Positions 53,654 to 63,379 are shown, counted from the first letter of the stretch. The stretch is 64,000 nucleotides of DNA from Mycolicibacterium lutetiense (GCF_017876775.1 NZ_JAGIOP010000002.1:372001-436000), one strand, 5' to 3'. Notes: generated by a model not told the origin, from the sequence alone. Numbers and translations: made by a program.

Positions 53654-55276
53654 ATGGCTTTTCGGGAGGTCAGTGTGAACGAGATCAGGGAAGTGCTGCG
53701 GGTGTGGCTGGGGGTCGCCGGGCTACCGGCACCGGGCTACCGCACGATCGCCGCGCATTGCGGCGTGGACCGCAAAACGGTGCGCCGCTACGTCGAGGCC
53801 GCGCAAGCGGCTGGTCTGCACCGCAGCGACGGCGTTGAGGCCGTCGATGACGGGTTGATCGGGGTTGTCGCCGACGCGGTGCGCCCGGTACGCCCGGATG
53901 GCCACGGCGCAGCGTGGGAACAGCTGCTGGGGTTCGAGGACCAGATCACCGCGTGGGTGGCCGGCGATGGTGAGCAGCGTCCGTTGACGATCACCAAGAT
54001 CGAGACCCTGCTGGCCCGTCAGGGGTGCGTGGTGCCGTATCGGACGTTGAACCGATTCGCTGGTGAGCGTTGCGGTTTCGGCCGCAAGGACACCACGGTG
54101 CGGGTCGCCGACGGGGATCCCGGGGTGGAATGCCAGATCGATTTCGGCTACCTCGGGATGCTCACCGACGCCGATGATGGGCGGCGCCGCAAGGTGCACG
54201 CGCTGATCTTCACCGCCGTCTACTCCCGGCACATGTTCGTGTGGCTGACCTACTCGCAGACCCTGGTGGCGGTGGTCGCTGGCTGCCAGGCGGCGTGGGA
54301 GTTTTTCGGCGGCGTGTTCGCGGTGCTGATCCCGGACAACCTCAAGCCGGTGATCGCTGCCGCTGATGCGGTCAATCCCCGGTTCACCCAGGGGTGGCTC
54401 GACTACGCGGGCCATGTCGGATTCCTCACCGATCCGGCTCGGGTGCGCTCCCCCAAGGACAAGCCGCGAGTGGAACGCGCAGTGCAGTACGTCCGCCGAA
54501 ACTTTTGGGACGGTGAAACATTCATCAGTATTGAGCAGGCGCAGCAGGCTGTCACCGTGTGGTGTCTGCGTACTGCCGGGACCCGTATCCACGGCAGCAC
54601 CTGTGCACGGCCGGTGGAGGTGTTCACCACCGAGGAGCAACCGCTGCTGCTGGCGGTGCCGGGCGCCTACGACGTGCCGGTGTTCAAAGCGGTCAAGGTG
54701 CACCGCGACTTCCACGCCGAAGTCGCCAAAGCCCTCTACTCGCTTCCCGAGCAGTGGATCGGCACCACCGTCGACGTGCGTGCTGACGGTGAGCTGGTGA
54801 AGTTCTATCACCGCGGTGTGCTGGTCAAAGTCCACCCCCGTCAGCCTCCGGGTGGCCGCAGTACCGACCGTGCCGATTTACCCGAGCACAAAGCCGTTTA
54901 CGCGCTGCGGGACTTGACGACGCTGATCGCCACCTGCGCCGCGCACGGCCCCAATATCGGGATCTACGCCGAACGCATCCTCGACGATCCGCTGCCGTGG
55001 ACGCGGATGCGCACCGTCTACCGACTCCAGGGTCTGGTGCGTCGTTACGGCGCGCAACGCGTCGAGCAGGCCTGTTCGGTGGCACTGGATCTCGATGTCG
55101 TCTCGGTCAACAAGATCGCCTCGATGCTCGAGCGTGCCACGGAGAACACGATCCCGGTACTGCCGCTGGCCGTCGGCCACACCGCTACCCGGTTCTCGCG
55201 TGATCCCTCTGAATTCAGCACCACCTCAACATCATTGACCGTGATCGCCAATGCCGACTCCGAGGGGATCTGCTGA
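53654..55276 (+). CDS. istA: IS21-family transposase IstA
   Basis: A protein of 540 residues: an HTH at the start (YRTIAAHCGVDRKTVRRYVEAA), then the DDE domain with QIDFGYLGM, LIPDNLKPV and the Glu in KPRVERAVQYVRRNFW, and a C-terminal Mu-like region. ATG at 53654 is chosen over the earlier frame start at 53594, which lacks an SD. It is followed by istB one base after its stop. Confidence 0.9.
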   Translation: MAFREVSVNEIREVLRVWLGVAGLPAPGYRTIAAHCGVDRKTVRRYVEAAQAAGLHRSDGVEAVDDGLIGVVADAVRPVRPDGHGAAWEQLLGFEDQITAWVAGDGEQRPLTITKIETLLARQGCVVPYRTLNRFAGERCGFGRKDTTVRVADGDPGVECQIDFGYLGMLTDADDGRRRKVHALIFTAVYSRHMFVWLTYSQTLVAVVAGCQAAWEFFGGVFAVLIPDNLKPVIAAADAVNPRFTQGWLDYAGHVGFLTDPARVRSPKDKPRVERAVQYVRRNFWDGETFISIEQAQQAVTVWCLRTAGTRIHGSTCARPVEVFTTEEQPLLLAVPGAYDVPVFKAVKVHRDFHAEVAKALYSLPEQWIGTTVDVRADGELVKFYHRGVLVKVHPRQPPGGRSTDRADLPEHKAVYALRDLTTLIATCAAHGPNIGIYAERILDDPLPWTRMRTVYRLQGLVRRYGAQRVEQACSVALDLDVVSVNKIASMLERATENTIPVLPLAVGHTATRFSRDPSEFSTTSTSLTVIANADSEGIC

Positions 55277-55277
55277 T

Positions 55278-56078
55278 ATGACTACCACCAACCGCGTGGC
55301 CGCAGACCCGGTGGGCGCTGACCTGCTCCGACTGCTCAAAGCACTCAAACTCGGTGCCCTGGCCGACACCCTGCCCGAACGGGCCGCACTTGCCCGCCAG
55401 CACAAACTCAGCCACATCGGATTCCTGGAAACACTGCTCGCCGACGAGGTATCCCGACGCGAATCCCGTTCAGCCGCCCTGCGGGCGGCCAAAGCCGGAC
55501 TCGACCCGAGCATGCGCTTCGACTCTTGGACCGCACAACAGGACCTGCGCTACGACCGCACCCTGCTCGGCGACCTGACCTCGCTACGATTTCTCGACGC
55601 CGGACAGTCCGCAATCATCCTCGGGCCCGTCGGCGTAGGCAAAACACATCTGGCAACAGCCCTGGGACACATAGCCATTCGGCGCCGCCACAGCGTCCTG
55701 TTCGCCCGATCCGACAAACTGTTCACCCGGCTACGCGCCGCCCGACTCGACCACACCGTCGACGCCGAGATCCGCCGGCTGGCGGCCGTCGACGTCCTGA
55801 TCATCGACGACTTCGCGCTGCGCTCCCTCGACGCCACCGAAACCAGCGACTTCTACGAAATCGTCGTCGAACGCCACCAGAACAAGACCACCATCGTGAC
55901 ATCAAACCGGGAACCCGCCGAATGGTTGACCATGACCGCCGACACCCTGCTCGCCCAATCAGCCATCGACCGACTCACCGCTGCGGCCCACACCCTGGTC
56001 ATCGAAGGACCGTCCTACCGCCAACGCACTCGACCCGGCCAGCTTGACCCAGAAGAACCCGACGAGCATCCTCGATAA
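55278..56078 (+). CDS. istB: IS21-family helper ATPase IstB
   Basis: A protein of 266 residues of the AAA+ DnaC-like class: Walker A GPVGVGKTHLA, Walker B VDVLIIDDFAL, sensor TIVTSNREP. It directs IstA to the target DNA. The ATG at 55278 is right after the istA stop. The C-terminal part is acidic. Confidence 0.9.
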   Translation: MTTTNRVAADPVGADLLRLLKALKLGALADTLPERAALARQHKLSHIGFLETLLADEVSRRESRSAALRAAKAGLDPSMRFDSWTAQQDLRYDRTLLGDLTSLRFLDAGQSAIILGPVGVGKTHLATALGHIAIRRRHSVLFARSDKLFTRLRAARLDHTVDAEIRRLAAVDVLIIDDFALRSLDATETSDFYEIVVERHQNKTTIVTSNREPAEWLTMTADTLLAQSAIDRLTAAAHTLVIEGPSYRQRTRPGQLDPEEPDEHPR

Positions 56079-56191
56079 CGCGCCACGGTGGTCCCATCCC
56101 CCTGGCAATCAGGTGGTCCCATCACCCTGGCAAGCGACACGGCCCGCGTGGGGTATCGCGGTGTGCGGTTAGCTGGCCTCGGCGAACAGGG

Positions 56192-56341
56192 GTGGACGGG
56201 GTGGACTGGGTGGACGCGGTCTGCGAAAAACGCGCTCCGGCCCCTCTACGCGATATGAAATCTATCTATATGACCTGGTCGTTTGGTTTTCGTGTCCGAC
56301 CGAATTTTCACAGCCATGTCCACCCTGTCCACTGTGTCCAC
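56192..56341. repeat. Two clusters of 9-bp-spaced GTGGAC/GTCCAC iterons
   Basis: GTGGAC at 56192, 56201 and 56210 (period 9); inverted GTCCAC at 56318, 56327 and 56336 (period 9), 102 bp apart. Lies between the IS21 element and the right ISL3 copy, where no gene is supported. Confidence 0.6.
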
Positions 56342-56372
56342 CCTCTCAGCGAACTTCGCAAGCTCGTTTGCT

Positions 56373-57829
56373 GGCTCTTCCGACTTGATGGGGGTCTGGT
56401 GTGACCGATTGGGTTCGTGTCGGTGACTGATTGAGGGCTCGCGCCCTTGTCAACTGGGTGTTCTCTACGCATCCAGAGCAAAGGCGCGAGCATGTCTGAC
56501 AATAGTGGTTCCCTGCTGCTTGGACTCGACGGCATCACCGTGGAGTCCGTGCAAGTCGATGACGGCGATGTCCGCATCGTTGAGGTGGGCACAGCGCTCG
56601 AGTGGGTCGGGATCTGCCCGGACTGCCGAACCAGATCGTCGCGGTCGAGGGGTTGGGTCACGACTCGGCCCCGGGACATCAAGATCGGTGCGGACCGGCC
56701 GCTGATCATGTGGCGAAAGCGGAAATGGTTGTGCACCAACACCTCCTGCGAACGCAGGTCATTCACTGAGTCGACGCCGTCGATCCCGCCGCGGGCTCGG
56801 GTGACGGTGCGAGCCAAGGCGGAGATGGCCCTGGCGGTCCTCGACGACGACCGCTCGGTCAAGGCCGTCGCCGCCGCGTATGGCTGTAGCTGGAACACCT
56901 GCCATGACGCGGTGATCGCCACCGCGGATCCGGTCCTGGCCGGTGAACCGCCCCCGGTGCGGGTGCTGGGCATCGATGAGACCCGCCGCGGGAAGGCCAA
57001 GTGGGAGACCTGCCCGGAGACCGGGGCCCGGGCGTGGGTGGACCGCTGGGACAGCGGCCTGGTCGACATCACCGGCGCCGGCGGGTTGCTGGTCCAGGTC
57101 AACGGGCGTGCCGCGCGGCCGGTGACCGACTGGCTGACCCAGCGCGAGCAGGCGTGGAGGGACGGGATCGAGTTCGTCGCGATCGACATGTCGGGGGCCT
57201 ACGCCAAGGCCGCCCGCGAGGCGTTGCCGCACGCGAAGCTGATCGTGGATCGCTTTCATCTCGTGAAGAAGGCCAACGAGATGGTCGATCGGGTTCGCCG
57301 CCGCGTCACCCAGACCTACCGCGGACGCCGCGGGCACAAGAGCGATCCGGAGTGGATCAACCGCCGCCGGCTGCTGCGCGCCGCCGAACGGCTGACCGAC
57401 GATCAACGCCACACGCTGTTCGAGAAACTGACCTGCGCAGACCCCAACGGGGACATCGCGGCGGCCTGGATCGCCAAGGAACTGCTGCGAGATGTGCTGG
57501 CCTGCACCGACCGTGGCGGTCTGCGCTACGAGATCGGCGACGCGCTGTACCGGTTCTACACGTTCTGCGCGGCGTGCTCGGTACCCGAGATCGTCAAGCT
57601 CGCCGAAACCATCTCCGCGTGGCAGGAACCGATGATCCTGGCCATCACCACCGGGCTGTCCAACGCCCGCAGCGAGGGCTACAACAGAATCGTCAAACAC
57701 GTCGGCCGAATCGCGTTCGGATTCAGAACACCGGACAACCAACGCCGCCGCGTACGGTGGGCCTGCACCCGCCAATCACGGCGAGCGCCATCCAGAACCA
57801 GGCTCCGCCCCTGCTAAGTCGGAAGAGCC
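56373..57829 (+). mobile_element. ISL3-family insertion sequence, right copy
   Basis: Apparently identical to the left copy in size (1457 bp), ends and transposase, in the same orientation. The 8-bp sequence GCTAATGC follows its right end. Confidence 0.88.
56492..57817 (+). CDS. ISL3-family transposase (right copy)
   Basis: A protein of 441 residues, identical by eye to the left copy, with the same zinc-ribbon-like N-terminus and DDE region. Two intact copies in direct orientation could mobilise or delete the intervening 5.5 kb. Confidence 0.9.
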   Translation: MSDNSGSLLLGLDGITVESVQVDDGDVRIVEVGTALEWVGICPDCRTRSSRSRGWVTTRPRDIKIGADRPLIMWRKRKWLCTNTSCERRSFTESTPSIPPRARVTVRAKAEMALAVLDDDRSVKAVAAAYGCSWNTCHDAVIATADPVLAGEPPPVRVLGIDETRRGKAKWETCPETGARAWVDRWDSGLVDITGAGGLLVQVNGRAARPVTDWLTQREQAWRDGIEFVAIDMSGAYAKAAREALPHAKLIVDRFHLVKKANEMVDRVRRRVTQTYRGRRGHKSDPEWINRRRLLRAAERLTDDQRHTLFEKLTCADPNGDIAAAWIAKELLRDVLACTDRGGLRYEIGDALYRFYTFCAACSVPEIVKLAETISAWQEPMILAITTGLSNARSEGYNRIVKHVGRIAFGFRTPDNQRRRVRWACTRQSRRAPSRTRLRPC

Positions 57830-57837
57830 GCTAATGC
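57830..57837. repeat. Target-site duplication, right copy
   Basis: GCTAATGC, equal to 49422-49429. Confidence 0.85.
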
Positions 57838-57858
57838 TGAGCGTAATGTGAAAGACAT
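57830..57858 (-). pseudogene. 5' end of split small secreted gene (paralogue 3)
   Basis: Minus strand: ATG at 57858, codons for MSFTLRSALA then the duplication. GGAAGGG lies just upstream, so this was the real start. The rest of the gene is at 49133-49429. A TAGA/TCTA imperfect palindrome (57875-57889) lies 17 bp further upstream. Confidence 0.8.
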
Positions 57859-57874
57859 CGACCCTTCCTTTCAA

Positions 57875-57889
57875 TAGAAGATTCGTCTA
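57875..57889. promoter_or_regulatory. Box-like imperfect palindrome upstream of split gene
   Basis: TAGA, AGATTCG, TCTA: short arms resembling the BlaI-type boxes of the other small secreted genes, close to the start codon. Weak evidence. Confidence 0.3.
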
Positions 57890-58018
57890 CCGCTCAGCCT
57901 AAATGCGAAAACGGCGCGCTATTCAGAACTCATATCGAACCCAAAATATTGCGCATATCGAACGTCCAGGACATTTTCAGCTGGTACCGTGAATTTTCAC
58001 ATTTTGGGTGCGCTGCCG

Positions 58019-59497
58019 TCACGTACTGGAAATGTCATCTCGTAGCGGCAGCCGCACGATAAACGAGGTCTGCCCCGGCGCGGATTCGACACGCACCGTG
58101 CCATGGTGCGCTTCGACGATCGACGCTACGATCGCCAATCCCAAACCAGTACCTGTTTCTGGGTCACCCGGATTCTGTGCTTTGACAAACCGGTCGAACA
58201 GGTTCGGCAGCAATCCAGGGTCGATGCCGGGGCCGTCGTTGGCAACGATCAGCTCGACCCAGCCCACACCTGCGCCCGGCACAGCCAGTGTGGTCGTGAC
58301 GATTGTTCCAGGTGGGGTGTGGACCCGGGCATTGGTGAGCAGGTTGCTGATGAGCTGATGCAGACGGGCGCGGTCCCCGAGGACACACACCGTCGTTTGG
58401 GGTAGTACGGTCTGCCACGTGTGCTCGGTGCCCACGACAGCGGCGTCGTTGACCGCATCGACGACCAGTTCAGACAGATCCAGTTCGCCATAGTCAAGGT
58501 CTTGTCCCTCGTCGAGTCGGGAGATGAGCAGCAGATCGTTGACCAGTCGGGTCATCCGGTGCGATTCGGCTTCAATACGGGCCAGCGCGTATTCGGTGAC
58601 TACCGGCAGCTCCGCACTGTCTTGCCGGGTCAACTCCGCATAACCTTGGATCGCCGTCAGGGGTGTGCGCAGCTCATGACTGGCGTCGCTAAGAAACCGC
58701 CGGGTGCGCCGATCGGACTCCCCGCGGGCGGCCAGAGCATTGTCAACGTTGTCCAGCAATCGATTCAGCGTGTCGCCGACGATGCCCACCTCAGTGGTGG
58801 GATCCGTGTCGACGGCGCGGACACGCATCGTGATCCGGTGGTCGTCGTCGGCCAGGGGCAGGTTGGCGACATGGGCGGCGGTGGCGGCGACCCGCCGCAA
58901 GGGCCTCAGCGATGACCGCACAACCGCGACCGTGCCCAGCGACGTCGCAGCAAGCGCCGTCACGATCAGTGTCAGAGTCCACAACGTTTTCTCTTTGAGA
59001 GCACGATAGGCAGGAGCCAACGACACTGCCGAAACCAGGCGCTCACCGCCCTCGATCGTCCGGCTGCGCACCCGGTACGGACCTAAACTGCCCAAATCGA
59101 TAGTGAAAGCCGGCCCGTTGCGCCAGACGTGGTTCTCGATTACCCCCATCACGTCCGCCGGCGCCGGTCGCGCATCGCGTTCGTAAAACACGGCCGATTC
59201 GACCACTTCGTTGCCGTGCAGCACCGCAATGACGTTGTCGATACCTTGTCCGGTGAAGTGGGTAAGTTCTTCGGCCAGCGCAGGGCCGTCAGCATGATCC
59301 TGTAACGCGTACTCGAACGCGGACAGTGATTGCCCAACTTGGTAGTCACTGACGTTGGTCACATAGCTGCGCAATGTCAGAATCGATACCGCCCCGACAG
59401 CCACCAACACCACCGTCACGACAGCGCACACACCGAAGGCCAATCGGCTCAGCAGCGAGCGCGGCGGCCACCCCCGCACGCGACTACTACGTGCCAT
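58019..59497 (-). CDS. Sensor histidine kinase (system 2), TrcS-like
   Basis: A protein of 492 residues: anchor helix, an external sensor domain (about residues 45-165), a second helix, HAMP, the H-box SDASHELRTPLTAIQGYAE, then N- and G-boxes (LLTNARVH, NDGPGIDP, GTGLGLAI). It overlaps the response regulator start by 11 bp. What the extracellular domain detects is unknown; the nearby copper and envelope genes suggest a stress input. Confidence 0.88.
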   Translation of the reverse strand: MARSSRVRGWPPRSLLSRLAFGVCAVVTVVLVAVGAVSILTLRSYVTNVSDYQVGQSLSAFEYALQDHADGPALAEELTHFTGQGIDNVIAVLHGNEVVESAVFYERDARPAPADVMGVIENHVWRNGPAFTIDLGSLGPYRVRSRTIEGGERLVSAVSLAPAYRALKEKTLWTLTLIVTALAATSLGTVAVVRSSLRPLRRVAATAAHVANLPLADDDHRITMRVRAVDTDPTTEVGIVGDTLNRLLDNVDNALAARGESDRRTRRFLSDASHELRTPLTAIQGYAELTRQDSAELPVVTEYALARIEAESHRMTRLVNDLLLISRLDEGQDLDYGELDLSELVVDAVNDAAVVGTEHTWQTVLPQTTVCVLGDRARLHQLISNLLTNARVHTPPGTIVTTTLAVPGAGVGWVELIVANDGPGIDPGLLPNLFDRFVKAQNPGDPETGTGLGLAIVASIVEAHHGTVRVESAPGQTSFIVRLPLRDDISST

Positions 59498-60263
59498 CGG
59501 CCGGCCGCAGCATGTACCCGACACCGCGAGCGGTGTGAATCATCGGTGCTCGCCCGGCATCGACCTTCTTGCGCAGATACGAGATGTAGAGGTCAACAAT
59601 GCTGGTACGACCCGCAAAACGATAGTTCCAGACCCGGTCGAGAATCTCGGCGCGGCTCAAAATCCGCCGCGGATTGCGCATCAAGTACCGCAACAACTCA
59701 AACTCGGTACCGGTCAGCGTGATCGGGTCGTCATCGCGGGTCACCTCACGTGAGGCCCCGTACAACACGAGCCCGCCCACCCTCAGCACCTCGTTGTCGG
59801 GTGCAGGCAGCACACTCGATCGGCGCAGCAGACCGCGCAACCTGGCAACGAGCTCTTCAAGACTGAACGGCTTGGCCATGTAATCATCGGCACCGGCCGT
59901 CAGACCAGTCACCCGGTCGATCACCGAATCGCGGGCCGTCAGCAAGAGGGTCGGCGTGTACTGGTCACCGCCGCGCACCTGCCTGAGAATTTCCAGCCCA
60001 TCCGCATCAGGAAGCTGAATGTCCAGGACGAGCGCATCGGGGCGCATCTCGGTGAACTTCTGCACCGCTTCCCGGCCGGTGTGAGCAACACCGACCTGCC
60101 ACCCTTCGTAGTGCAGGGCCATCTTCACCAAGTTGGTCAACGCCGGCTCATCGTCCACCAGCAAAATCTTGATCGGCGTTGCATCGCCGCCATCCAGACC
60201 GCTGACCGGGCCGTCACCCACGGCCCCCCGGAATTGATCATGTGCTGTTGACACAGTTGTCAT
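59487..60263 (-). CDS. OmpR-family response regulator (system 2)
   Basis: A protein of 258 residues with receiver Asp81 in LVLDIQLPDADG, DDYMAKPF and a winged helix ending MIHTARGVGYMLRP. An N-terminal extension of about 30 residues precedes the receiver. It is the TrcR/TcrA type and is coupled to the kinase downstream. Confidence 0.88.
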   Translation of the reverse strand: MTTVSTAHDQFRGAVGDGPVSGLDGGDATPIKILLVDDEPALTNLVKMALHYEGWQVGVAHTGREAVQKFTEMRPDALVLDIQLPDADGLEILRQVRGGDQYTPTLLLTARDSVIDRVTGLTAGADDYMAKPFSLEELVARLRGLLRRSSVLPAPDNEVLRVGGLVLYGASREVTRDDDPITLTGTEFELLRYLMRNPRRILSRAEILDRVWNYRFAGRTSIVDLYISYLRKKVDAGRAPMIHTARGVGYMLRPADGT

Positions 60264-60603
60264 AGCTATATGTTCCGAAATCCAAGTAATGCCGTCACTA
60301 CATTCATGCCGTTCCCATATAGTCCCTGTTGGCGGCCGTCACCGAATATTGCCGCTGCGTGAAATTAATCCCAACCTGCCGCGAATCAACGTCAAATCGC
60401 ATAACTCGAAGGCACTGTCGAATCTCGGATGGGGGCACCACAATTCCATGAAACCGCGACGCCGCACCGTAAACCGGTGAGCGTTCTCCTGTCGCCACTG
60501 GTGGCTGAGCCACAGAAGTTGTCTATTCAGAAACTCGATGTTGTCCTCAGCGGAGCCATGCGGTGCGGGTCTCGATGTGCGCCGGAGCCTAGCGCTCTCG
60601 CAG
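60264..60603. other. Intergenic, no supported gene
   Basis: Somewhat AT-richer than its surroundings. Short frames only; probably the promoter of the response regulator and the terminator region of the DUF305 gene. Confidence 0.4.
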
Positions 60604-61251
60604 CTACAGTGACTTGAGAATCTCCTGCATGGTGGCGATCTCCTCATGCTGGGCGGTGACGATCGAACGCGCCAGAGTCACTGCCGCAGGAAACTGGCCA
60701 CCGTCGATCTCCTGCTGGGCCATCGTGATCGCGCCGTTGTGATGCTCAATCATTTGAGTGAGAAACAACTTTGAGGCCTCCACCCCCTGGGCGGCGCGCA
60801 GAGCGGTCATATCTTGCTCGGTCATCATGCCCTCCCCCATGGTCGCCATACCGTGGCCGGGCATGGTTGGCATCCCGGTCGCCGATGGCATCGCCGGGAC
60901 GTCCCACTCGGTCAGCCATTGCGACATCTGATCGATCTCGGGGTCCTGAGCAGCTTTGATGGCGTTGGCCAGCGACACCACGCGCGGATCGACGCCCTGC
61001 TTGGCCAGGATCATGTCCGCCATTTCGACTGCCTGCCGGTGATGGGGGACCATGCCCTGTGCAAACGCCACGTCGGCGCCATTGTGGGCCTGTGTCGGGG
61101 CGCTGCTCGCGGGCGTGGTGAGTGGTGATGGCGTCAGCGATGCCATCACCGAACTGTCATGAGCGGCATCATCGCTACCGCTGCAGCCGCTCACCGTCAG
61201 CGCGATGCCCATCACCCCGGCAGCTACAGCAGCCATACGCTCTGCACGCAT
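60604..61251 (-). CDS. DUF305 lipoprotein
   Basis: A protein of 215 residues: signal peptide with lipobox LTVSGC, then a DUF305 domain with the paired His segments VPHHRQAVEMADMIL and IEHHNGAITMAQQEID. A Met/Gly/His-rich loop (MPGHGMATMGEGMM) lies between them and may bind copper. DUF305 proteins are often found in copper-resistance loci. AAAGGAC precedes the ATG at 61251. Confidence 0.9.
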   Translation of the reverse strand: MRAERMAAVAAGVMGIALTVSGCSGSDDAAHDSSVMASLTPSPLTTPASSAPTQAHNGADVAFAQGMVPHHRQAVEMADMILAKQGVDPRVVSLANAIKAAQDPEIDQMSQWLTEWDVPAMPSATGMPTMPGHGMATMGEGMMTEQDMTALRAAQGVEASKLFLTQMIEHHNGAITMAQQEIDGGQFPAAVTLARSIVTAQHEEIATMQEILKSL

Positions 61252-62083
61252 TTCGTGTCCTTTCGTCGCCCCAGACCACATAGGCACGATGCCTTACCGC
61301 CCAGCGTCGCCGTTGTTTGGCCGCCGCTGTCTCAGCTCCTCTCCAGGGTGACCGCCGAATCTTGTGACCAGTTCGGCTTTCGATAAAGAGTCGGTAAAGA
61401 AACCCGCTCGGCGCCGCGCCGCAATACACGGAGTCGGTACATAAGTAGCATGTGCCGACATCTCGTGGTAGGCCTCCCGCGGTGTCCGACGCGCGATGAG
61501 TCGACCACGTCGCCACGGCGAGGTCGGCGTGCGTAACTCACAGGGTGGGGATCCTGGAGGCGCCGGTGAACATCACCCCGCGGCACCTCGGATATCCATC
61601 ACGCGGTCGGGTACATACGATCGATGCGCGAGCCCATCGATCCTCGGCGACGCGGCCGCTCTACGCCGTCGCTGCGCTGGCTCCAAGACTCGTGGATGTG
61701 CAGTCAACTTGTACAGCACCGCTTGCATCGGCTGCACCCGACTCGACTTCTCACACACGGTTGCCACGGGAAGAAGTGCCTGCTGAGCAGTAGACCGCAC
61801 CAGGCACGGTCCTAGAACACTTTGGGTATGGTCAGCAGGAGACGAAATGGGTTTGCTCCCTTTCGCTTTATGAAATCTTCATCGAAGGACTAAGGCAGCT
61901 ACATCCCCAGCGGGCACGCTAGAGGCTAACGCGATCACGATGGGAAAGTAACGAAGCCAGCGACCCCTTCACCATCAAAACAGAAATCTACTATATCCGT
62001 ACGTACCTAGTAGACTGTCGTGCATGCGCTGCGCAGCCCGTTCGCACGGCCATTTCGTCTACACCCTGCGCTGAGGAGGCACC
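61252..62083. other. Long intergenic region before the L,D-transpeptidase
   Basis: 832 bp without a supported gene. The last 100 bp hold the TCTACTA/TAGTAGA box. Short frames inside are shadows. Confidence 0.45.
61987..62014. promoter_or_regulatory. BlaI-type operator m
   Basis: TCTACTA and TAGTAGA arms separated by 14 bp, with GTACGTAC inside the spacer. Lies 70 bp upstream of the L,D-transpeptidase start, equivalent to the inner arms of operator l. Confidence 0.55.
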
Positions 62084-63061
62084 ATGTACTACCAGAGCGC
62101 ACATCGCCGGTCCGCCCCGATCCTGGCAGCCCTAGGGGTCTCGGCATCGCTGCTGACTGGCCCTGTCGCGATGGCGGACCCGCAAAGTCCACCACCGCCC
62201 ACGCCCTTCGAGTCGGCGCCCACTCCAGACCCGGCGCCACCGCCAACAGCCGGACCTGTCGCTGGGACGGCTGAGCCCGGCCCGCTACCAACGCCGTTCA
62301 CACAACCGTTGAGCTCCGACACTGCTGCCGGACAGAACCCGCTCCCGTTCACGGGCCAACCTCCGTTCCTTCCGCCATCGTTCAATCCGGTCAATGGTTC
62401 GACAGTCGGTGTCGCAAAGCCGATCTACATCAACTTTCAACGCCCGATCGCCGATCGACAGATGGCGCAAGACGCAATCCGCATCTCCTCCAATCCACCC
62501 GTCCCCGGCAAGTTCTACTGGATGAGTGACACCCAAGTCCGATGGCGGCCAATCGATTTCTGGCCCACCGGCACAGTCGTCAATGTCGATGCCGCCGGCA
62601 CCACATCCAGCTTCCGCGTCGGTGACGCACTGGTCGCCACGATCGACGACAAGACCCACCAAATGCAAGTAGTCCGTAACGGCAAACTGGAGAAGACGTT
62701 CCCGGTATCACTGGGGAAACCGGGTTACGCGACACCGAACGGCACCTACTACGTGCTGGAGAAATTCCCCGACATCATCATGGACTCCTCGACCTACGGG
62801 GTTCCGGTGAACTCGGCTGAAGGCTACAAACTCAAGGTCCAAAACGCCGTCCGCATCGACAACAGCGGCATCTTCGTGCACAGCGCGCCCTGGTCGGTAG
62901 CCGACCAAGGAAAACGCAATGTCAGCCATGGCTGTCTCAACCTCAGCCCTACCAACGCGCAATGGTTCTTCGACAACTTCGGCAGTGGCGACCCCGTGGT
63001 CGTCAAAAACTCCGTTGGCATCTACAACCAACCCGATGGAGCGCAAGATTGGCAGATCTAG
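62084..63061 (+). CDS. L,D-transpeptidase (second copy)
   Basis: A protein of 325 residues: signal peptide ending AMADP, a Pro-rich linker, one Ig-like domain and a YkuD domain with [24 protein letters not shown], nucleophile Cys284. It is shorter than the LdtMt2-type gene at 42508. The Pro-rich linker suggests it crosses the envelope. Confidence 0.9.
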   Translation: MYYQSAHRRSAPILAALGVSASLLTGPVAMADPQSPPPPTPFESAPTPDPAPPPTAGPVAGTAEPGPLPTPFTQPLSSDTAAGQNPLPFTGQPPFLPPSFNPVNGSTVGVAKPIYINFQRPIADRQMAQDAIRISSNPPVPGKFYWMSDTQVRWRPIDFWPTGTVVNVDAAGTTSSFRVGDALVATIDDKTHQMQVVRNGKLEKTFPVSLGKPGYATPNGTYYVLEKFPDIIMDSSTYGVPVNSAEGYKLKVQNAVRIDNSGIFVHSAPWSVADQGKRNVSHGCLNLSPTNAQWFFDNFGSGDPVVVKNSVGIYNQPDGAQDWQI

Positions 63062-63379
63062 GCGAGATCGGCTGCCCATCGACCCACACGGCAGCCTGAG
63101 CGGGACTCCCCACAACATCCTCCGTGCCACATGCGTCCCGGCGCCGGCTGACGCTTGACACGGCCGCGATCATCACGGTGTGCACCAACATAATTGGACT
63201 GTCCTCGACAGTCGACTACCCATGCGGGCACGCAGCACAACAACCTTGCACGCCACCGTCTGAGGTCGCTGGGCCGTCCACATGATGCCCAATAAGATTG
63301 CGGACGTGGGTTTGTTGGCGCCGCGCTCGGGGTAGGCCATCGGAACTGCGGATTCCGATAGTAGAAGGAAGGTCACCCA
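63062..63379. other. Intergenic with hairpin
   Basis: GGCTGCC / GGCAGCC (63070-63096) forms a small hairpin just after the transpeptidase stop but lacks a T-run. A TAGTAGA half-site (63359-63365) precedes the Cys-rich gene. Confidence 0.4.

Larger units (their letters stand above)
53502..56132 (+). mobile_element. IS21-family insertion sequence
   Basis: 2.63 kb with 19-bp ends TGCCAGGAGGATGGGACCA (left) and the complement of TGGTCCCATCACCCTGGCA (right), two mismatches, plus further internal ATGGGACC copies near both ends, as usual for IS21. It carries istA and istB. No target duplication is visible. Confidence 0.8.
49430..57829. mobile_element. Composite transposon bounded by two ISL3-family copies
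   Basis: 8.4 kb from the outer end of the left IS (49430) to the outer end of the right IS (57829). The IS copies are direct repeats, appear identical and have GGCTCTTCCGACTT ends. The 8-bp duplication GCTAATGC lies only at the outer ends; the inner flanks (GCATTGAC and CGTTTGCT) differ from each other and from it. Passenger genes are described separately. Confidence 0.8.

Noticed and set aside
53502..56132. Target-site duplication of the IS21 element
   Set aside because: Flanks GTCGTC and AGCGAC do not form a direct repeat.
50887..56372. Passenger region entering by recombination of a circle carrying one ISL3 copy
   Set aside because: That model predicts identical 8-bp sequences at the two inner flanks; they differ, so a composite transposon fits better.
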